In this document: piece after piece, positions 47,488 through 56,667 of the stretch
How the letters are laid out: every line of letters starts with the position of its first letter
Position numbering within the stretch: the stretch's first letter is position 1
Assembly: GCA_017469445.1 (NCBI GenBank)
Contig: JAFUGK010000008.1
Span: forward strand, 1-64,000
Direction: 5' to 3'
Length of the DNA: 64,000 nt
Origin: Clostridia bacterium
GTDB lineage: Bacteria > Bacillota > Clostridia > TANB77 > CAG-508
Notes under the pieces: model-generated
Seen by the model: only the letters and a program-made list of their open reading frames with translations
What the model was told of the DNA's origin: nothing
Databases searched by the model: none
Translations under genes and position numbers: made by a program

Positions 47488-50115
47488 TTATCTAGGATTT
47501 TTTATTGCTGCTTGTGCTGCTGCAAGTCTTGCTATTGGTACTCTATATGGTGAGCAAGACACATAAGTTAAACCTACATTGTGGCAAAATTCTACAGATG
47601 ATGGTTCTCCTCCATGCTCTCCGCAAATTCCAAGTTTTATATCTGGTCTTGTTTGTTTTCCCAAATCAACAGCCATTTTAACTAATTTTCCAATTCCTTT
47701 TTGATCTATTTTAGCAAATGGATCAAATTCATATATGTTTTTCTGATAATAATCTGATAAGAATTTTCCTGCATCATCTCGGCTAAATCCAAATCCCATT
47801 TGTGTTAAATCATTTGTTCCAAAAGAGAAAAATTCTGCCTCTTCTGCAATTTCATCTGCTGTTAAGCATGCTCTTGGTATTTCTATCATAGTTCCAACAT
47901 GATATCTTAAATTTATTCCTGAAGTTTTTATTAATTCATCTGCCTCTTTTGTTACTATATCTTTAACATACTTTAATTCTTTAACTTCCCCAACTAATGG
48001 AATCATTATTTCTGGTGATATTGGTAATCCCTCTTTGTTTACATTTATTGCGGCTTCTATTATTGCCCTTGTTTGCATTTTTGCAATTTCTGGATATGTT
48101 ACTGCAAGTCTACATCCACGGTGTCCCATCATTGGGTTAAACTCATGCAAGCTTGTTACAACATTTTTTAAATCTTCAAAACTCATTTGCATATCCTTTG
48201 CAAGTTCTGCAATTTCTTCATCTGTATGTGGTAAGAATTCATGTAATGGTGGATCTAATAATCTAATTGTAACAGGATATCCTTTCATTTCTCTATATAA
48301 TCCTTCAAAGTCACTTCTTTGCATTGGTAACAATTTTGCTAATGCATTTTCTCTTTGCTCTGTAGTTTTTGAAACTATCATTTCTCTCATTGCTTTAATT
48401 CTATCTGCTTCGAAAAACATATGCTCTGTCCTGCAAAGTCCTATTCCTTCTGCTCCAAATTCATATGCTTGTTTTGCATCTCGTGGATTGTCAGCATTTG
48501 CTCTTACCCCAATTTGTCTATAATTGTCTGCCCATCCCATAAATGTAGCTAAATTTCCAACAACTTCAGCAGGTACTGTTTCTATTCTTTCCCCGTAAAC
48601 ATTTCCTGTACTACCATCTAAAGATATATAATCTCCTTCAAAATATTTTTTACCTGTTGCATCTTGTAAGTATTTTTCTTCTTCATTTACAACTAATTCT
48701 CCGCATCCAGAAACGCAACAAGTTCCCATTCCACGTGCTACAACTGCTGCATGTGATGTCATTCCACCTCTTACTGTAAGTACACCATTGCATACATTCA
48801 TTCCTTCAATATCTTCTGGTGAAGTTTCTAATCTTACAAGAATTAAATCTTTTTCTCCAGCTTGATGTTTTTCTACTGCTTCTTCTGCAGTAAATACTAT
48901 TTTACCAGTAGCAGCTCCTGGAGAGGCTGCTAACCCTGTAGTTATTGGAGTTGCAGCTTTTAATTTTTCAGCATTAAAGTTTGGATGCAATAATTGGTCT
49001 AATTGCTTTGGTTCAACTCTTAAAAGAGCTTCTTTTTCGCTAATCATTCCTTCTTTAACAAGCTCTACTGCGACTCTTATTGCAGCTTCTGCTGTTCTTT
49101 TACCATTTCTTGTTTGAAGTATATATAGTTTTCCTTTTTCTATTGTGAATTCTAAGTCTTGCATATCTCTAAAATATTTTTCTAGTTTATTTGCATAAAT
49201 TACAAAATCATTGTATGCAGATTCATTTACCTCTTTTAATGTATCTATTGGTTGTGGTGTTCTTATTCCTGCAACAACATCTTCGCCTTGAGCATTCATT
49301 AGGTATTCACCAAATAGCTTATTTTCTCCAGTTGCAGGGTTTCTTGTAAATGCTACTCCTGTTCCACAATCATCGCCCATATTTCCAAATACCATTTCTT
49401 GAACATTAACAGCTGTTCCCCAATCAGATGGTATATCATTTAATCGTCTATATGTTATTGCTCTTGGGTTATTCCATGACCTAAATACTGCTTTTACTGC
49501 TTCTAATAATTGGTATCTTGGATCTTGTGGAAAATCTTCTTTCCTATTATTTTTATAAATCTTTTTAAATATTTCTATTAATTCTTTTAAATCTTCAGCA
49601 TTTAATTCAGTATCTAATTTAACACCTTTTTTATACTTTAATTGATCAATTTCAAATTCAAATAATCCTTTTGGTATTTCATATACAACATCACTAAACA
49701 TCTGAATAAATCTTCTATAGCTATCATATGCAAATCTTTCATTTTTCTTTGCAAGAGCTAAAACAACATTATCGTTTAATCCTAAATTTAATATTGTATC
49801 CATCATTCCTGGCATAGAAGCCCTTGCTCCTGACCTTACAGATACAAGTAATGGATTATTTAAATCTCCTAATTTTTTTCCTGTATTTTTTTCTAATTTT
49901 TGCACAGCTTCAAATAACTCTTCTCCTATATCTTGAGCTATTATTTCTCCATCTGTATAATATCTTGTACATGCCTCTGTTGTAACCGTAAATCCTTTTG
50001 GAATAGGTAAGCCTAAATTAGTCATTTCTGCTAAATTTGCTCCTTTTCCTCCTAGTAATTCTCTCATGTCTTTATTGCCTTCGCTAAATAAATAGACATA
50101 TTTTTTGTTTGCCAT
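47488..50115 (-). CDS. ppdK: Pyruvate, phosphate dikinase
   Basis: The ATG at 50115 has AGGAGG. The 875-residue protein has an N-terminal ATP-grasp domain (GGKGANLAEMTNLGLPIPKGFTV), the phosphohistidine domain with GGMTSHAAVVARGMGT and the C-terminal PEP-binding domain with FGTNDLTQMGFGFSRDD. It interconverts pyruvate and PEP using ATP and phosphate or AMP and pyrophosphate, typical of anaerobes that use PPi in glycolysis. The upstream region has an extended -10 promoter. Confidence 0.96.
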   Translation of the reverse strand: MANKKYVYLFSEGNKDMRELLGGKGANLAEMTNLGLPIPKGFTVTTEACTRYYTDGEIIAQDIGEELFEAVQKLEKNTGKKLGDLNNPLLVSVRSGARASMPGMMDTILNLGLNDNVVLALAKKNERFAYDSYRRFIQMFSDVVYEIPKGLFEFEIDQLKYKKGVKLDTELNAEDLKELIEIFKKIYKNNRKEDFPQDPRYQLLEAVKAVFRSWNNPRAITYRRLNDIPSDWGTAVNVQEMVFGNMGDDCGTGVAFTRNPATGENKLFGEYLMNAQGEDVVAGIRTPQPIDTLKEVNESAYNDFVIYANKLEKYFRDMQDLEFTIEKGKLYILQTRNGKRTAEAAIRVAVELVKEGMISEKEALLRVEPKQLDQLLHPNFNAEKLKAATPITTGLAASPGAATGKIVFTAEEAVEKHQAGEKDLILVRLETSPEDIEGMNVCNGVLTVRGGMTSHAAVVARGMGTCCVSGCGELVVNEEEKYLQDATGKKYFEGDYISLDGSTGNVYGERIETVPAEVVGNLATFMGWADNYRQIGVRANADNPRDAKQAYEFGAEGIGLCRTEHMFFEADRIKAMREMIVSKTTEQRENALAKLLPMQRSDFEGLYREMKGYPVTIRLLDPPLHEFLPHTDEEIAELAKDMQMSFEDLKNVVTSLHEFNPMMGHRGCRLAVTYPEIAKMQTRAIIEAAINVNKEGLPISPEIMIPLVGEVKELKYVKDIVTKEADELIKTSGINLRYHVGTMIEIPRACLTADEIAEEAEFFSFGTNDLTQMGFGFSRDDAGKFLSDYYQKNIYEFDPFAKIDQKGIGKLVKMAVDLGKQTRPDIKLGICGEHGGEPSSVEFCHNVGLTYVSCSPYRVPIARLAAAQAAIKNPR

Positions 50116-50156
50116 AGTATACCTCCTAAAAATTTCTTTTGTCATATTCTTTTGAT

Positions 50157-50165
50157 ATTATACCA
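50157..50165 (-). promoter_or_regulatory. Extended -10 promoter of ppdK
   Basis: On the reverse strand, TGGTATAAT lies about 42 nt before the ppdK start. The -35 region is weak. Confidence 0.5.
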
Positions 50166-50238
50166 CAATAATTTAAAAAGCAAACAAAATTTGAAATTTT
50201 TTTGCTAAATTAAATAAATAAAGGTTATATATTAAAAT

Positions 50239-51054
50239 TTATTTAAATTCATCTAAGCTTTTAAATTCATATCCCATATTTTTAATTTCTTTTATACAAA
50301 AATCTAATATTTCACTATTATCTTTTGAAGTAGCATGTAGCAAAATTACTGCACCTGGATGAATATTATCTAATATTTTCTGTTTACCATATTCTTCACG
50401 TCCCTGCTTATTTTCATCCCAATCATCATAAGCAAGTGACCACATAACTGTTGTATACCCTAAATTCTTACATATACTAAGTACTCTCTCACTATATTCT
50501 CCTTTAGGTGGTCTTACATATTTCATTTCATACCCTGTTTTCTCTACTAATGCTGTATGTAAATTCATTATTTCTTCTTTTATTTTCGTGTCAGAAACAT
50601 CCGGAAGAGATGGATGATTAACTGTATGATTTCCTATAATATGTCCTTCGTCAATCATCCTTTTTACCAATTCCGGCTCAGAATTTAAATAATGCGCTGT
50701 TATAAAAAAAGTAGCTGTTACATTATTTTCTTTTAAAACATCTAATATTTTAGATGTATATCCCGCTTCATAGCCATTATCAAATGTTAAATACACATTT
50801 TTATCATTTTCTTTTCCAATTGCAATTCCATTATATTTTTCTATAAGAGCTTTATTTTTTGTCCCTAAATCTGGTTGCTTATGATCTTTTGCCCTTTTTA
50901 TTCCCCACCCTATCTTTTCATTACTTAAACTTGTTTTTACAGGTTCTGCTGAAGTATGTATTACCTTCTCGTTTGTTCTAATTACACTAATTCCAAACAC
51001 TAGCATGCACACAGTTGCTATTCCTAAAAAAATATATTCAAATTTAAATTTCAT
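50239..51054 (-). CDS. pdaA: PdaA-type polysaccharide deacetylase
   Basis: The 271-residue product has an N-terminal membrane segment (about 8-24) and a NodB-type deacetylase domain. TFDNGYEAGYT (about 111-121) and HIIGNHTVNHPSL carry metal-binding His and Asp residues; the ARPPKGEY region is kept as RPPKGEY. The TFDNGYE variant is typical of PdaA, which makes muramic delta-lactam in spore cortex peptidoglycan. With sporulation genes nearby this is the favoured role. The gene diverges from agrA. Confidence 0.88.
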   Translation of the reverse strand: MKFKFEYIFLGIATVCMLVFGISVIRTNEKVIHTSAEPVKTSLSNEKIGWGIKRAKDHKQPDLGTKNKALIEKYNGIAIGKENDKNVYLTFDNGYEAGYTSKILDVLKENNVTATFFITAHYLNSEPELVKRMIDEGHIIGNHTVNHPSLPDVSDTKIKEEIMNLHTALVEKTGYEMKYVRPPKGEYSERVLSICKNLGYTTVMWSLAYDDWDENKQGREEYGKQKILDNIHPGAVILLHATSKDNSEILDFCIKEIKNMGYEFKSLDEFK

Positions 51055-51139
51055 AAACTCCTCCTATATTTTTATTTTATGAAATTTAAGCATATTTATT
51101 ACTATCTTTCTTTTTCGTATATTACGTATAAGTTACCCA

Positions 51140-51168
51140 TTGACAATAAAACTTTTTTGAATTATTAT
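51140..51168 (+). promoter_or_regulatory. agrA-agrC promoter
   Basis: TTGACA and TATTAT are separated by 17 nt, with predicted transcription start near 51175 and a leader of about 70 nt. An ACAGTT sequence at 51175-51180 recalls the AgrA half-site but a second copy at the right spacing is not seen. Confidence 0.75.
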
Positions 51169-51246
51169 GTATGCACAGTTGGAAATTTAAGGTAATTTGT
51201 CGTTTTTTTTAGACGGTTACTACAAAAGACAAGAAAAGGTGATAAT

Positions 51247-51960
51247 ATGTTAAATTTTGTCGTTTGTGATGATAATATTGCTGTTCTTAATAAACTTTGT
51301 AAAATGTTGGAAACTATTTTTATAAATAATTCTCTTGATGCTAACATTGTTTTGCAAGAATCGTCTGGCAACAATGTTATTAATTTCATCAAACATAATC
51401 ATGTTGATGTTCTTGTATTAGATATAGATTTAAAAGATAATACTTCAGGTTTGAAAATAGCCGAAGAATTACGTAAAATAAATAAAAATGCGTATATAAT
51501 CTTTGCAACAGGTCATATAGAATATGTAATTATGGCTTATAAATATAAGACTTTTGATTATTTACCTAAACCTATTACATTAGAAAGACTTCAGGAAACT
51601 ATCTTACGCCTATTTAGCGATATGGAAAATTCTATAAATACCAAATATATAAAAATTGGTAATAGCCAAAATATTGTAAGAGAAAATGATATTGAATATA
51701 TAAAACGTGATGGAATGAAATTAGTTTATCACACTGCTAGTAAAGAATATGAAGCTTATTCTTCTTTTAATAAGATACAACATAATCTACCAAATAATTT
51801 TGTAAGATGTCATAAATCATTTATTGTAAATGTTAATAAAATAGCAGATGTAGAAATAGCTTCAAATAAAATATCTTTTGAAAACAATAATCACTGTTTA
51901 ATTGGTCCGAAATACAAAAATAATTTTATGGAGGTTTTTAATAACTATGGAAATTTTTAA
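51247..51960 (+). CDS. agrA: AgrA-type LytTR response regulator
   Basis: The 237-residue protein has an N-terminal receiver domain with the acidic pair VVCDDN at 5-10, phosphoacceptor Asp59 in VLVLDID and the conserved Lys in YLPKP. The C-terminal LytTR DNA-binding domain contains RCHKSFIVNVNKI. It overlaps agrC by 14 nt, so the two are translated together, and it precedes the kinase, the reverse of the S. aureus agrC-agrA order. Confidence 0.9.
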   Translation: MLNFVVCDDNIAVLNKLCKMLETIFINNSLDANIVLQESSGNNVINFIKHNHVDVLVLDIDLKDNTSGLKIAEELRKINKNAYIIFATGHIEYVIMAYKYKTFDYLPKPITLERLQETILRLFSDMENSINTKYIKIGNSQNIVRENDIEYIKRDGMKLVYHTASKEYEAYSSFNKIQHNLPNNFVRCHKSFIVNVNKIADVEIASNKISFENNNHCLIGPKYKNNFMEVFNNYGNF

Positions 51961-53290
51961 TACAATTTTTGAAACTCTAACAACTCCAAATGAATGGATT
52001 TCAAATATTATTTGTAGTCCGCTTATTGTTGTAGAATCAATGATTGCTATGCTTTTATTTACTACTTTATTAGACATAAAAGCAACTAGGAAACAAAATA
52101 TATATTACGTTTTATTAATATCTTTTGGCTGTTTATGTTCCAAATTTATTGTTCCATCACCTTATGGAACTTTATTAAACATAATCTTATATCCAGTTAT
52201 TATATACTTAACCTATAGAGCTGGCTTATTGAAAAGTATTATTGGACAAATTATACCTTTTATAATTACAGTGTTAATAGAGCCAATTATAATAAAGCTA
52301 TATTACATTATGTTTAATGTAACTTATGAAGTTGTGGCAATCACTCCTATTTATAGAATATCTGCAATGTTAATAATATATTTTACTATGTATATTATCT
52401 ATTTAATATGCAAAAGATTTAATTTAAATATATCCTCTCTAGATGTACTAGATAAATCTTCCAAAAAATTGTTACTAATAAATACAATATTAGGAATTCT
52501 AGCTATTGCAATGCAATATTATTTAGTAAATTTTTATAGTGATAATTTACCATTACTTATAACAATTTTTAGTACTTTAACACTTTTAATTTACTTTATT
52601 TTAAGTTTTTACAATATTACCAGAACTACTAAATTAGAACTTACAAAACAAGATTTAGAAGAAATAAAATTATATAATAAAACTTTAAATATTTTGTATG
52701 ATAATATTCGTGGCTTTAAGCACGATTTTAACAATATAATTCAAGCAATTGGTGGATATATTCAATCTGAAGATATGGATGGATTAAAAAAATATTATGC
52801 ACAAATACTAGAAGATTGTAATAAGCAAAAAAATTTAGCAGTTTTAAACCCAGAAGTTATAAATAACCCTGCAATTTACAGCATTTTAGCTTCTAAATAT
52901 TATTTAGCAGATTCTAAAGGAATTACAATTCATTTTGATACATTTATGGATTTAAATACTTTAAAAATGAAAATATATGAATTTACTAGAATACTGGGTA
53001 TACTTTTAGATAATGCAATTGAAGCAAGTTCAGAATGTGAAGAAAAATTAATTAATATAACAATTAGAAACGAAGAAAATAAGCATAGACAAATTTTATA
53101 TATAGAAAATACATATAATAATAAAGATATAGATACAGAAAAAATATATGAAAAATCATATTCTACAAAGCCTAATAATACAGGGCTTGGTCTATGGGAA
53201 GTTAGACAAATATTAAAGCATAATAATAATTTAAATTTATTTACAAGTAAAAATGATAAATTTTTCTCTCAACAATTAGAAATATATTAA
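51947..53290 (+). CDS. agrC: AgrC-type sensor histidine kinase
   Basis: The ATG at 51947 is chosen because GGAGG lies 12 nt before it and the product then begins at a membrane helix; a TTG at 51902 is less likely. The 447-residue protein has six or seven transmembrane helices in its first 225 residues. Then come a DHp region with His259 in RGFKHDFNN, the N box LLDNAIEAS and GLGLWEVRQIL. The HPK10-type kinase is expected to bind the AgrD-derived peptide outside the cell. Confidence 0.9.
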   Translation: MEIFNTIFETLTTPNEWISNIICSPLIVVESMIAMLLFTTLLDIKATRKQNIYYVLLISFGCLCSKFIVPSPYGTLLNIILYPVIIYLTYRAGLLKSIIGQIIPFIITVLIEPIIIKLYYIMFNVTYEVVAITPIYRISAMLIIYFTMYIIYLICKRFNLNISSLDVLDKSSKKLLLINTILGILAIAMQYYLVNFYSDNLPLLITIFSTLTLLIYFILSFYNITRTTKLELTKQDLEEIKLYNKTLNILYDNIRGFKHDFNNIIQAIGGYIQSEDMDGLKKYYAQILEDCNKQKNLAVLNPEVINNPAIYSILASKYYLADSKGITIHFDTFMDLNTLKMKIYEFTRILGILLDNAIEASSECEEKLINITIRNEENKHRQILYIENTYNNKDIDTEKIYEKSYSTKPNNTGLGLWEVRQILKHNNNLNLFTSKNDKFFSQQLEIY

Positions 53291-53323
53291 ATAAAAGGTG
53301 GTTTTTATTTAACCACCTTTTAT
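53291..53323. terminator. Shared terminator of agrAC and agrBD
   Basis: Stem ATAAAAGGTGGTT pairs with AACCACCTTTTAT around a 7-nt loop. It begins on the first base after the agrC stop and lies about 35 nt downstream of the agrD stop on the other strand. Confidence 0.85.
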
Positions 53324-53357
53324 TTTGTCGAATTTTGTAATTTAAGGAATTTGAAAA

Positions 53358-53477
53358 TTAATCTTTTTTAATTAAAGATGCTGGCATTTTTGGTTGATGT
53401 AATAATCCAAATATCCAGCATGTAGTATTAGTTGATTTTGCATATTTTTCTGCTACTTTAGCTAAAAATTTTACCAT
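53358..53477 (-). CDS. agrD: AgrD-type cyclic autoinducer peptide precursor (39 residues)
   Basis: A 39-codon frame starts at an ATG behind AAAGGAGG. The N-terminal half (about 2-15) is an amphipathic Lys/Ala helix. Cys20 begins the likely ring in TTCWIFGLL, followed by HQPKMP at 27-32 and a polar tail. The Cys plus HQPKxP tail is the hallmark of clostridial AgrD. AgrB would cleave before or near the HQP tail and close a thiolactone on Cys20; the exact ring size (CWIFG or longer) cannot be read from sequence. It follows agrB by 74 nt. Confidence 0.88.
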   Translation of the reverse strand: MVKFLAKVAEKYAKSTNTTCWIFGLLHQPKMPASLIKKD

Positions 53478-53551
53478 AATAAATAGCCTCCTTTATTACT
53501 ATATATAATTCAAAATACTTTGCCGGCATAAAGCACTTTGTATTACCAATT

Positions 53552-54166
53552 TTATTGCATACCATATAATTCATAGCCATATTTATTTTTAGTTATATTG
53601 TATGCAAATCTACTTATAGAAATACTTTGCATTATCATTCCTATAATAATTATATTTGAAATTATATTATATGGTATAAACACTGCTATAATTAAACTTA
53701 TAGTTAATGTTATATATGATAATTTTCTTTTTTTATTTCTTTCAGTTTTACTTATTATTGGAACATTTTCAGTATCTGCTGGTGCATATTTTTTGCACAT
53801 CATCATACCAAATATCCATGTAACAAAAATTAGTACATACTTTATCCATATTGGTTCTAAAACCAAATTTTTACTTATAAATACATTTCCACAATAAAAT
53901 AATGTTGTTCCTATAATACATCCTATATGCGTTTTTAAATGAAAACCTCCAGAATATGTTTTGTATGGTAATATTAATATAAATGCAAGAAGAGTTAAAG
54001 GCCCTATTCCAAGTAAAAACGCTATTCCTATAAGTATAATTATTTTAGGCACTTCTCCTACAATTAACTGTAATCCAAAATTTGCAACCTCTAATTCTTC
54101 TTCACTTATGTTTGGGTTTTTCTGCTTGAGTATTTTCATTAAATATATACAAATTTTATCAATCAT
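53552..54166 (-). CDS. agrB: AgrB accessory gene regulator protease
   Basis: The 204-residue membrane protein has the AgrB motif GGFHLKTHIGC; His76 and Cys83 are seven apart, matching the catalytic His77/Cys84 of S. aureus AgrB. It has about five to six transmembrane helices. AgrB processes and exports AgrD as a cyclic peptide. It is upstream of agrD on the reverse strand, and the pair converges on agrA-agrC. The 160 nt upstream of the start hold a possible TATAAT at about 54230 but no clear -35. Confidence 0.92.
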   Translation of the reverse strand: MIDKICIYLMKILKQKNPNISEEELEVANFGLQLIVGEVPKIIILIGIAFLLGIGPLTLLAFILILPYKTYSGGFHLKTHIGCIIGTTLFYCGNVFISKNLVLEPIWIKYVLIFVTWIFGMMMCKKYAPADTENVPIISKTERNKKRKLSYITLTISLIIAVFIPYNIISNIIIIGMIMQSISISRFAYNITKNKYGYELYGMQ

Positions 54167-54329
54167 GTATTACCTCTTTTTTCTTTTCAAATTTTATATT
54201 ATCTTTTTTACATATTTTTAAAAATTATACTTAAGGTATACAATCTTACATATAAATTTGTATTTCGATTTTTATATACGTTTTTCTGCATTTTATAAAA
54301 TTAACATAAATTGCTTTCAAAAAAGCAAA

Positions 54330-54360
54330 AAAAATATAGACCTATTCGGTCTATATTTTT
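54330..54360 (-). terminator. HU gene terminator
   Basis: AAAAATATAGACC pairs with GGTCTATATTTTT around a 5-nt loop. It lies 30 nt past the stop codon of the HU gene. Confidence 0.82.
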
Positions 54361-54390
54361 AATATGAATTCATACTAAGTATATCAATTC

Positions 54391-54669
54391 CTATTTTTTA
54401 TTTACTAAATCTTTTAATGCTTTACCAGCTTTGAATACTGGAGCTTTAGATGCAGGTATTCTTATTTCTTCCTTAGTTTGTGGGTTTCTACCTTTTCTAG
54501 CTGCTCTTTTTCTAACTTCAAAAGATCCAAATCCAACTAATTGAACTTTTTCTCCTTTTACTAGTGCTTTTGTTACAACATCTACAAATGCATTAACAGA
54601 AGCCTCTGCACTTTTCTTTGTGTCATTTGTTTTAGCAGCTATTGCTGCGATAAGTTCAGCTTTGTTCAT
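54391..54669 (-). CDS. hup: HU-family DNA-binding protein
   Basis: The 92-residue HU/IHF-fold protein begins [25 protein letters not shown] and contains [24 protein letters not shown] with the DNA-contact arm, ending [21 protein letters not shown] dimers bend and compact DNA. It has a strong AGGAGG site and is monocistronic. Confidence 0.95.
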   Translation of the reverse strand: MNKAELIAAIAAKTNDTKKSAEASVNAFVDVVTKALVKGEKVQLVGFGSFEVRKRAARKGRNPQTKEEIRIPASKAPVFKAGKALKDLVNKK

Positions 54670-54854
54670 TTAAACTACCTCCTAAAAATTTTGTTATATA
54701 GATTTTTCTCTATATATTACAATTTATTCGCCAAATTAAGATAAAATCCTTCTTTATTTTTAAAAATATTTTTTTCAATCTGTTTTCTCCGTAAGGTTTT
54801 AGATTAAAATCCATTAATTTTATTTTTTATTAAATATCTTGTATTTCACTTGTT

Positions 54855-56453
54855 TCAGCGTTTTTCAGTCTTTCTATTCCTTGAAAGCATGTAAATTTCT
54901 TCCTTTGATAAAATTTTTAAAATTAATAAAAAAATTAAATAAATTATAACACCTATTCCTATCGAAATTATTGTTGCCATTTGTTCTTGAAATATACCAT
55001 TCAAAAAATTATATATACAAAATGATATAACTGCCATCATGATTGTTGCAATTGTTGGCTTTACTAAAAATTTATTAAATTCTAAATTTAAACCTACATG
55101 CCTTTTTAAAACTATTATTTCTATAAAAAACACTATCATATTGCAAATTACCGAACCTATTGCAGCACCATAAACACCAAAATTGGGTATTGGTATTAAA
55201 ATTATATTTATTATTAATTTTGCAATTACTCCAAATACTAAAGAAATTGCAGGTACCATAGTTTTCCCAAATCCATGTAATGCACCATTTATTGTTTGAG
55301 TAAGAAGTGTAAATACTAATGTTAATGAACTAATTTGAAGTAGCAATTCTCCTCTATTTGCATTTGGAAAGAGCAAATTTAATATTGGTTTTGCAAATAT
55401 AAACATTCCAACTGTACATGGTAAGGCTATTAACATTGTAATTAATAAAGAATATTCTATTTTTTCTTTTGCTTTACCTATATTCCCTTGTGCCATTGCA
55501 GAAGATATTGATGGTACTAAAGCAGTTGCAAATGCTATATTAAATGCAAGTGGTAGAGCTATTAATGTATCCACTTTTCCAGAAAGTATTCCATACTGTG
55601 CTTTAGCAAGTTCATCTGACATAAAATTTTTTAGTCCAGATACTACTGTTACCGCATCTATATTCTTTGTTATAACTGTCATAAGTGAACTTAGTGATAT
55701 TGGAATTGAAGCTGATAATATTTTATAACCTATTTCTTTTATTCTAATTTTTTTATGATGTGTAGTAAATTTTATATCTGCTGCTATTTCATTTTTTCTA
55801 TTTGCATAGTACAAATATAAATAAGAAAAGCTAAAAAATGTTGAAAATGTAGTTGCCAAGTTTGCACCAGCAGCCATTAATATAGTGTTTGATGAAGATA
55901 TTTTTGCAATAAATGCTACTATTGCTATTGTTAATGCTGTTTTAAAAAGCTGTTCTATTGTTTGTGAATTGGCTGTTGCTTTAAGATTTTGCCTTCCATT
56001 AAAATATCCCCTTATTACTGATGAAATTGAGACAAAAAATATAGATGGAGAAAGTGCTATTAATGTATATTCTGCTTCAGGAATTTGCAACATTGTATTT
56101 GATATATATTTAGCATTATAAAATAATATTAATGTCCCTATTCCTCCTATAAAAGAAAATATTACAAATGCCACTTTAAAAATTCTATGTGCACCTTTTG
56201 CATCTCCTATTGCCAATCTTTCTGATACCAATTTAGAAATTGCATTTGGAACTCCTACGGAAGATAGTGTTAACAGCAATGCATATATTTGAAATCCACT
56301 ACTATATATTGCGTTTCCACTATCTCCAAACCCTTCTTTATTTGTTAAATATAATTTATATACTAATCCTAATATCTTTATTAGTACTTGGGACATCATT
56401 ATCGCAAATACTCCTTGCATAAAACTTTCTTTTTTTAAAACTTTCTTGCTCAT
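54855..56453 (-). CDS. MOP-superfamily lipid II or polysaccharide flippase (SpoVB/MurJ-like)
   Basis: The 532-residue protein has about 14 hydrophobic helices, starting KKESFMQGVFAIMMSQVLIKILGLVYKLYL, the pattern of SpoVB, YtgP and MurJ-type exporters. SpoVB-like proteins flip lipid-linked precursors for cortex or wall. The gene is not next to other capsule genes. Which paralog it is (SpoVB or a general flippase) is not decided by sequence alone. Confidence 0.82.
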   Translation of the reverse strand: MSKKVLKKESFMQGVFAIMMSQVLIKILGLVYKLYLTNKEGFGDSGNAIYSSGFQIYALLLTLSSVGVPNAISKLVSERLAIGDAKGAHRIFKVAFVIFSFIGGIGTLILFYNAKYISNTMLQIPEAEYTLIALSPSIFFVSISSVIRGYFNGRQNLKATANSQTIEQLFKTALTIAIVAFIAKISSSNTILMAAGANLATTFSTFFSFSYLYLYYANRKNEIAADIKFTTHHKKIRIKEIGYKILSASIPISLSSLMTVITKNIDAVTVVSGLKNFMSDELAKAQYGILSGKVDTLIALPLAFNIAFATALVPSISSAMAQGNIGKAKEKIEYSLLITMLIALPCTVGMFIFAKPILNLLFPNANRGELLLQISSLTLVFTLLTQTINGALHGFGKTMVPAISLVFGVIAKLIINIILIPIPNFGVYGAAIGSVICNMIVFFIEIIVLKRHVGLNLEFNKFLVKPTIATIMMAVISFCIYNFLNGIFQEQMATIISIGIGVIIYLIFLLILKILSKEEIYMLSRNRKTEKR

Positions 56454-56587
56454 ACTTTTCCTTTCATATTTCTTTTAATTTATAATATGAGAAAATTTTT
56501 AATATTAGAAATTCTTTTACAATATTTTATATAGTAGTTGCAGGTAAAAAACTAAAATAAAATTTTTCATAAAATTCAAGAAAAGTC

Positions 56588-56616
56588 TTGTTTTTTTGCC
56601 CATTTTGTAGGATAAT
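56588..56616 (+). promoter_or_regulatory. Promoter of VirD4-like ATPase gene
   Basis: TTGTTT and GATAAT lie 17 nt apart, about 52 nt before the preferred start at 56668. Confidence 0.55.
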
Positions 56617-56667
56617 ATAAGTGTACGGATATTTATATTTGAAGATAATTTGAAAGTGGTGAATATT

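Noticed and set aside
51116..54280. CGTATA motifs upstream of both agrA (51116-51130) and agrB (54275-54280) as a shared AgrA site
   Set aside because: The shared string is only six or seven bases in AT-rich DNA and does not match the known AgrA direct repeat.
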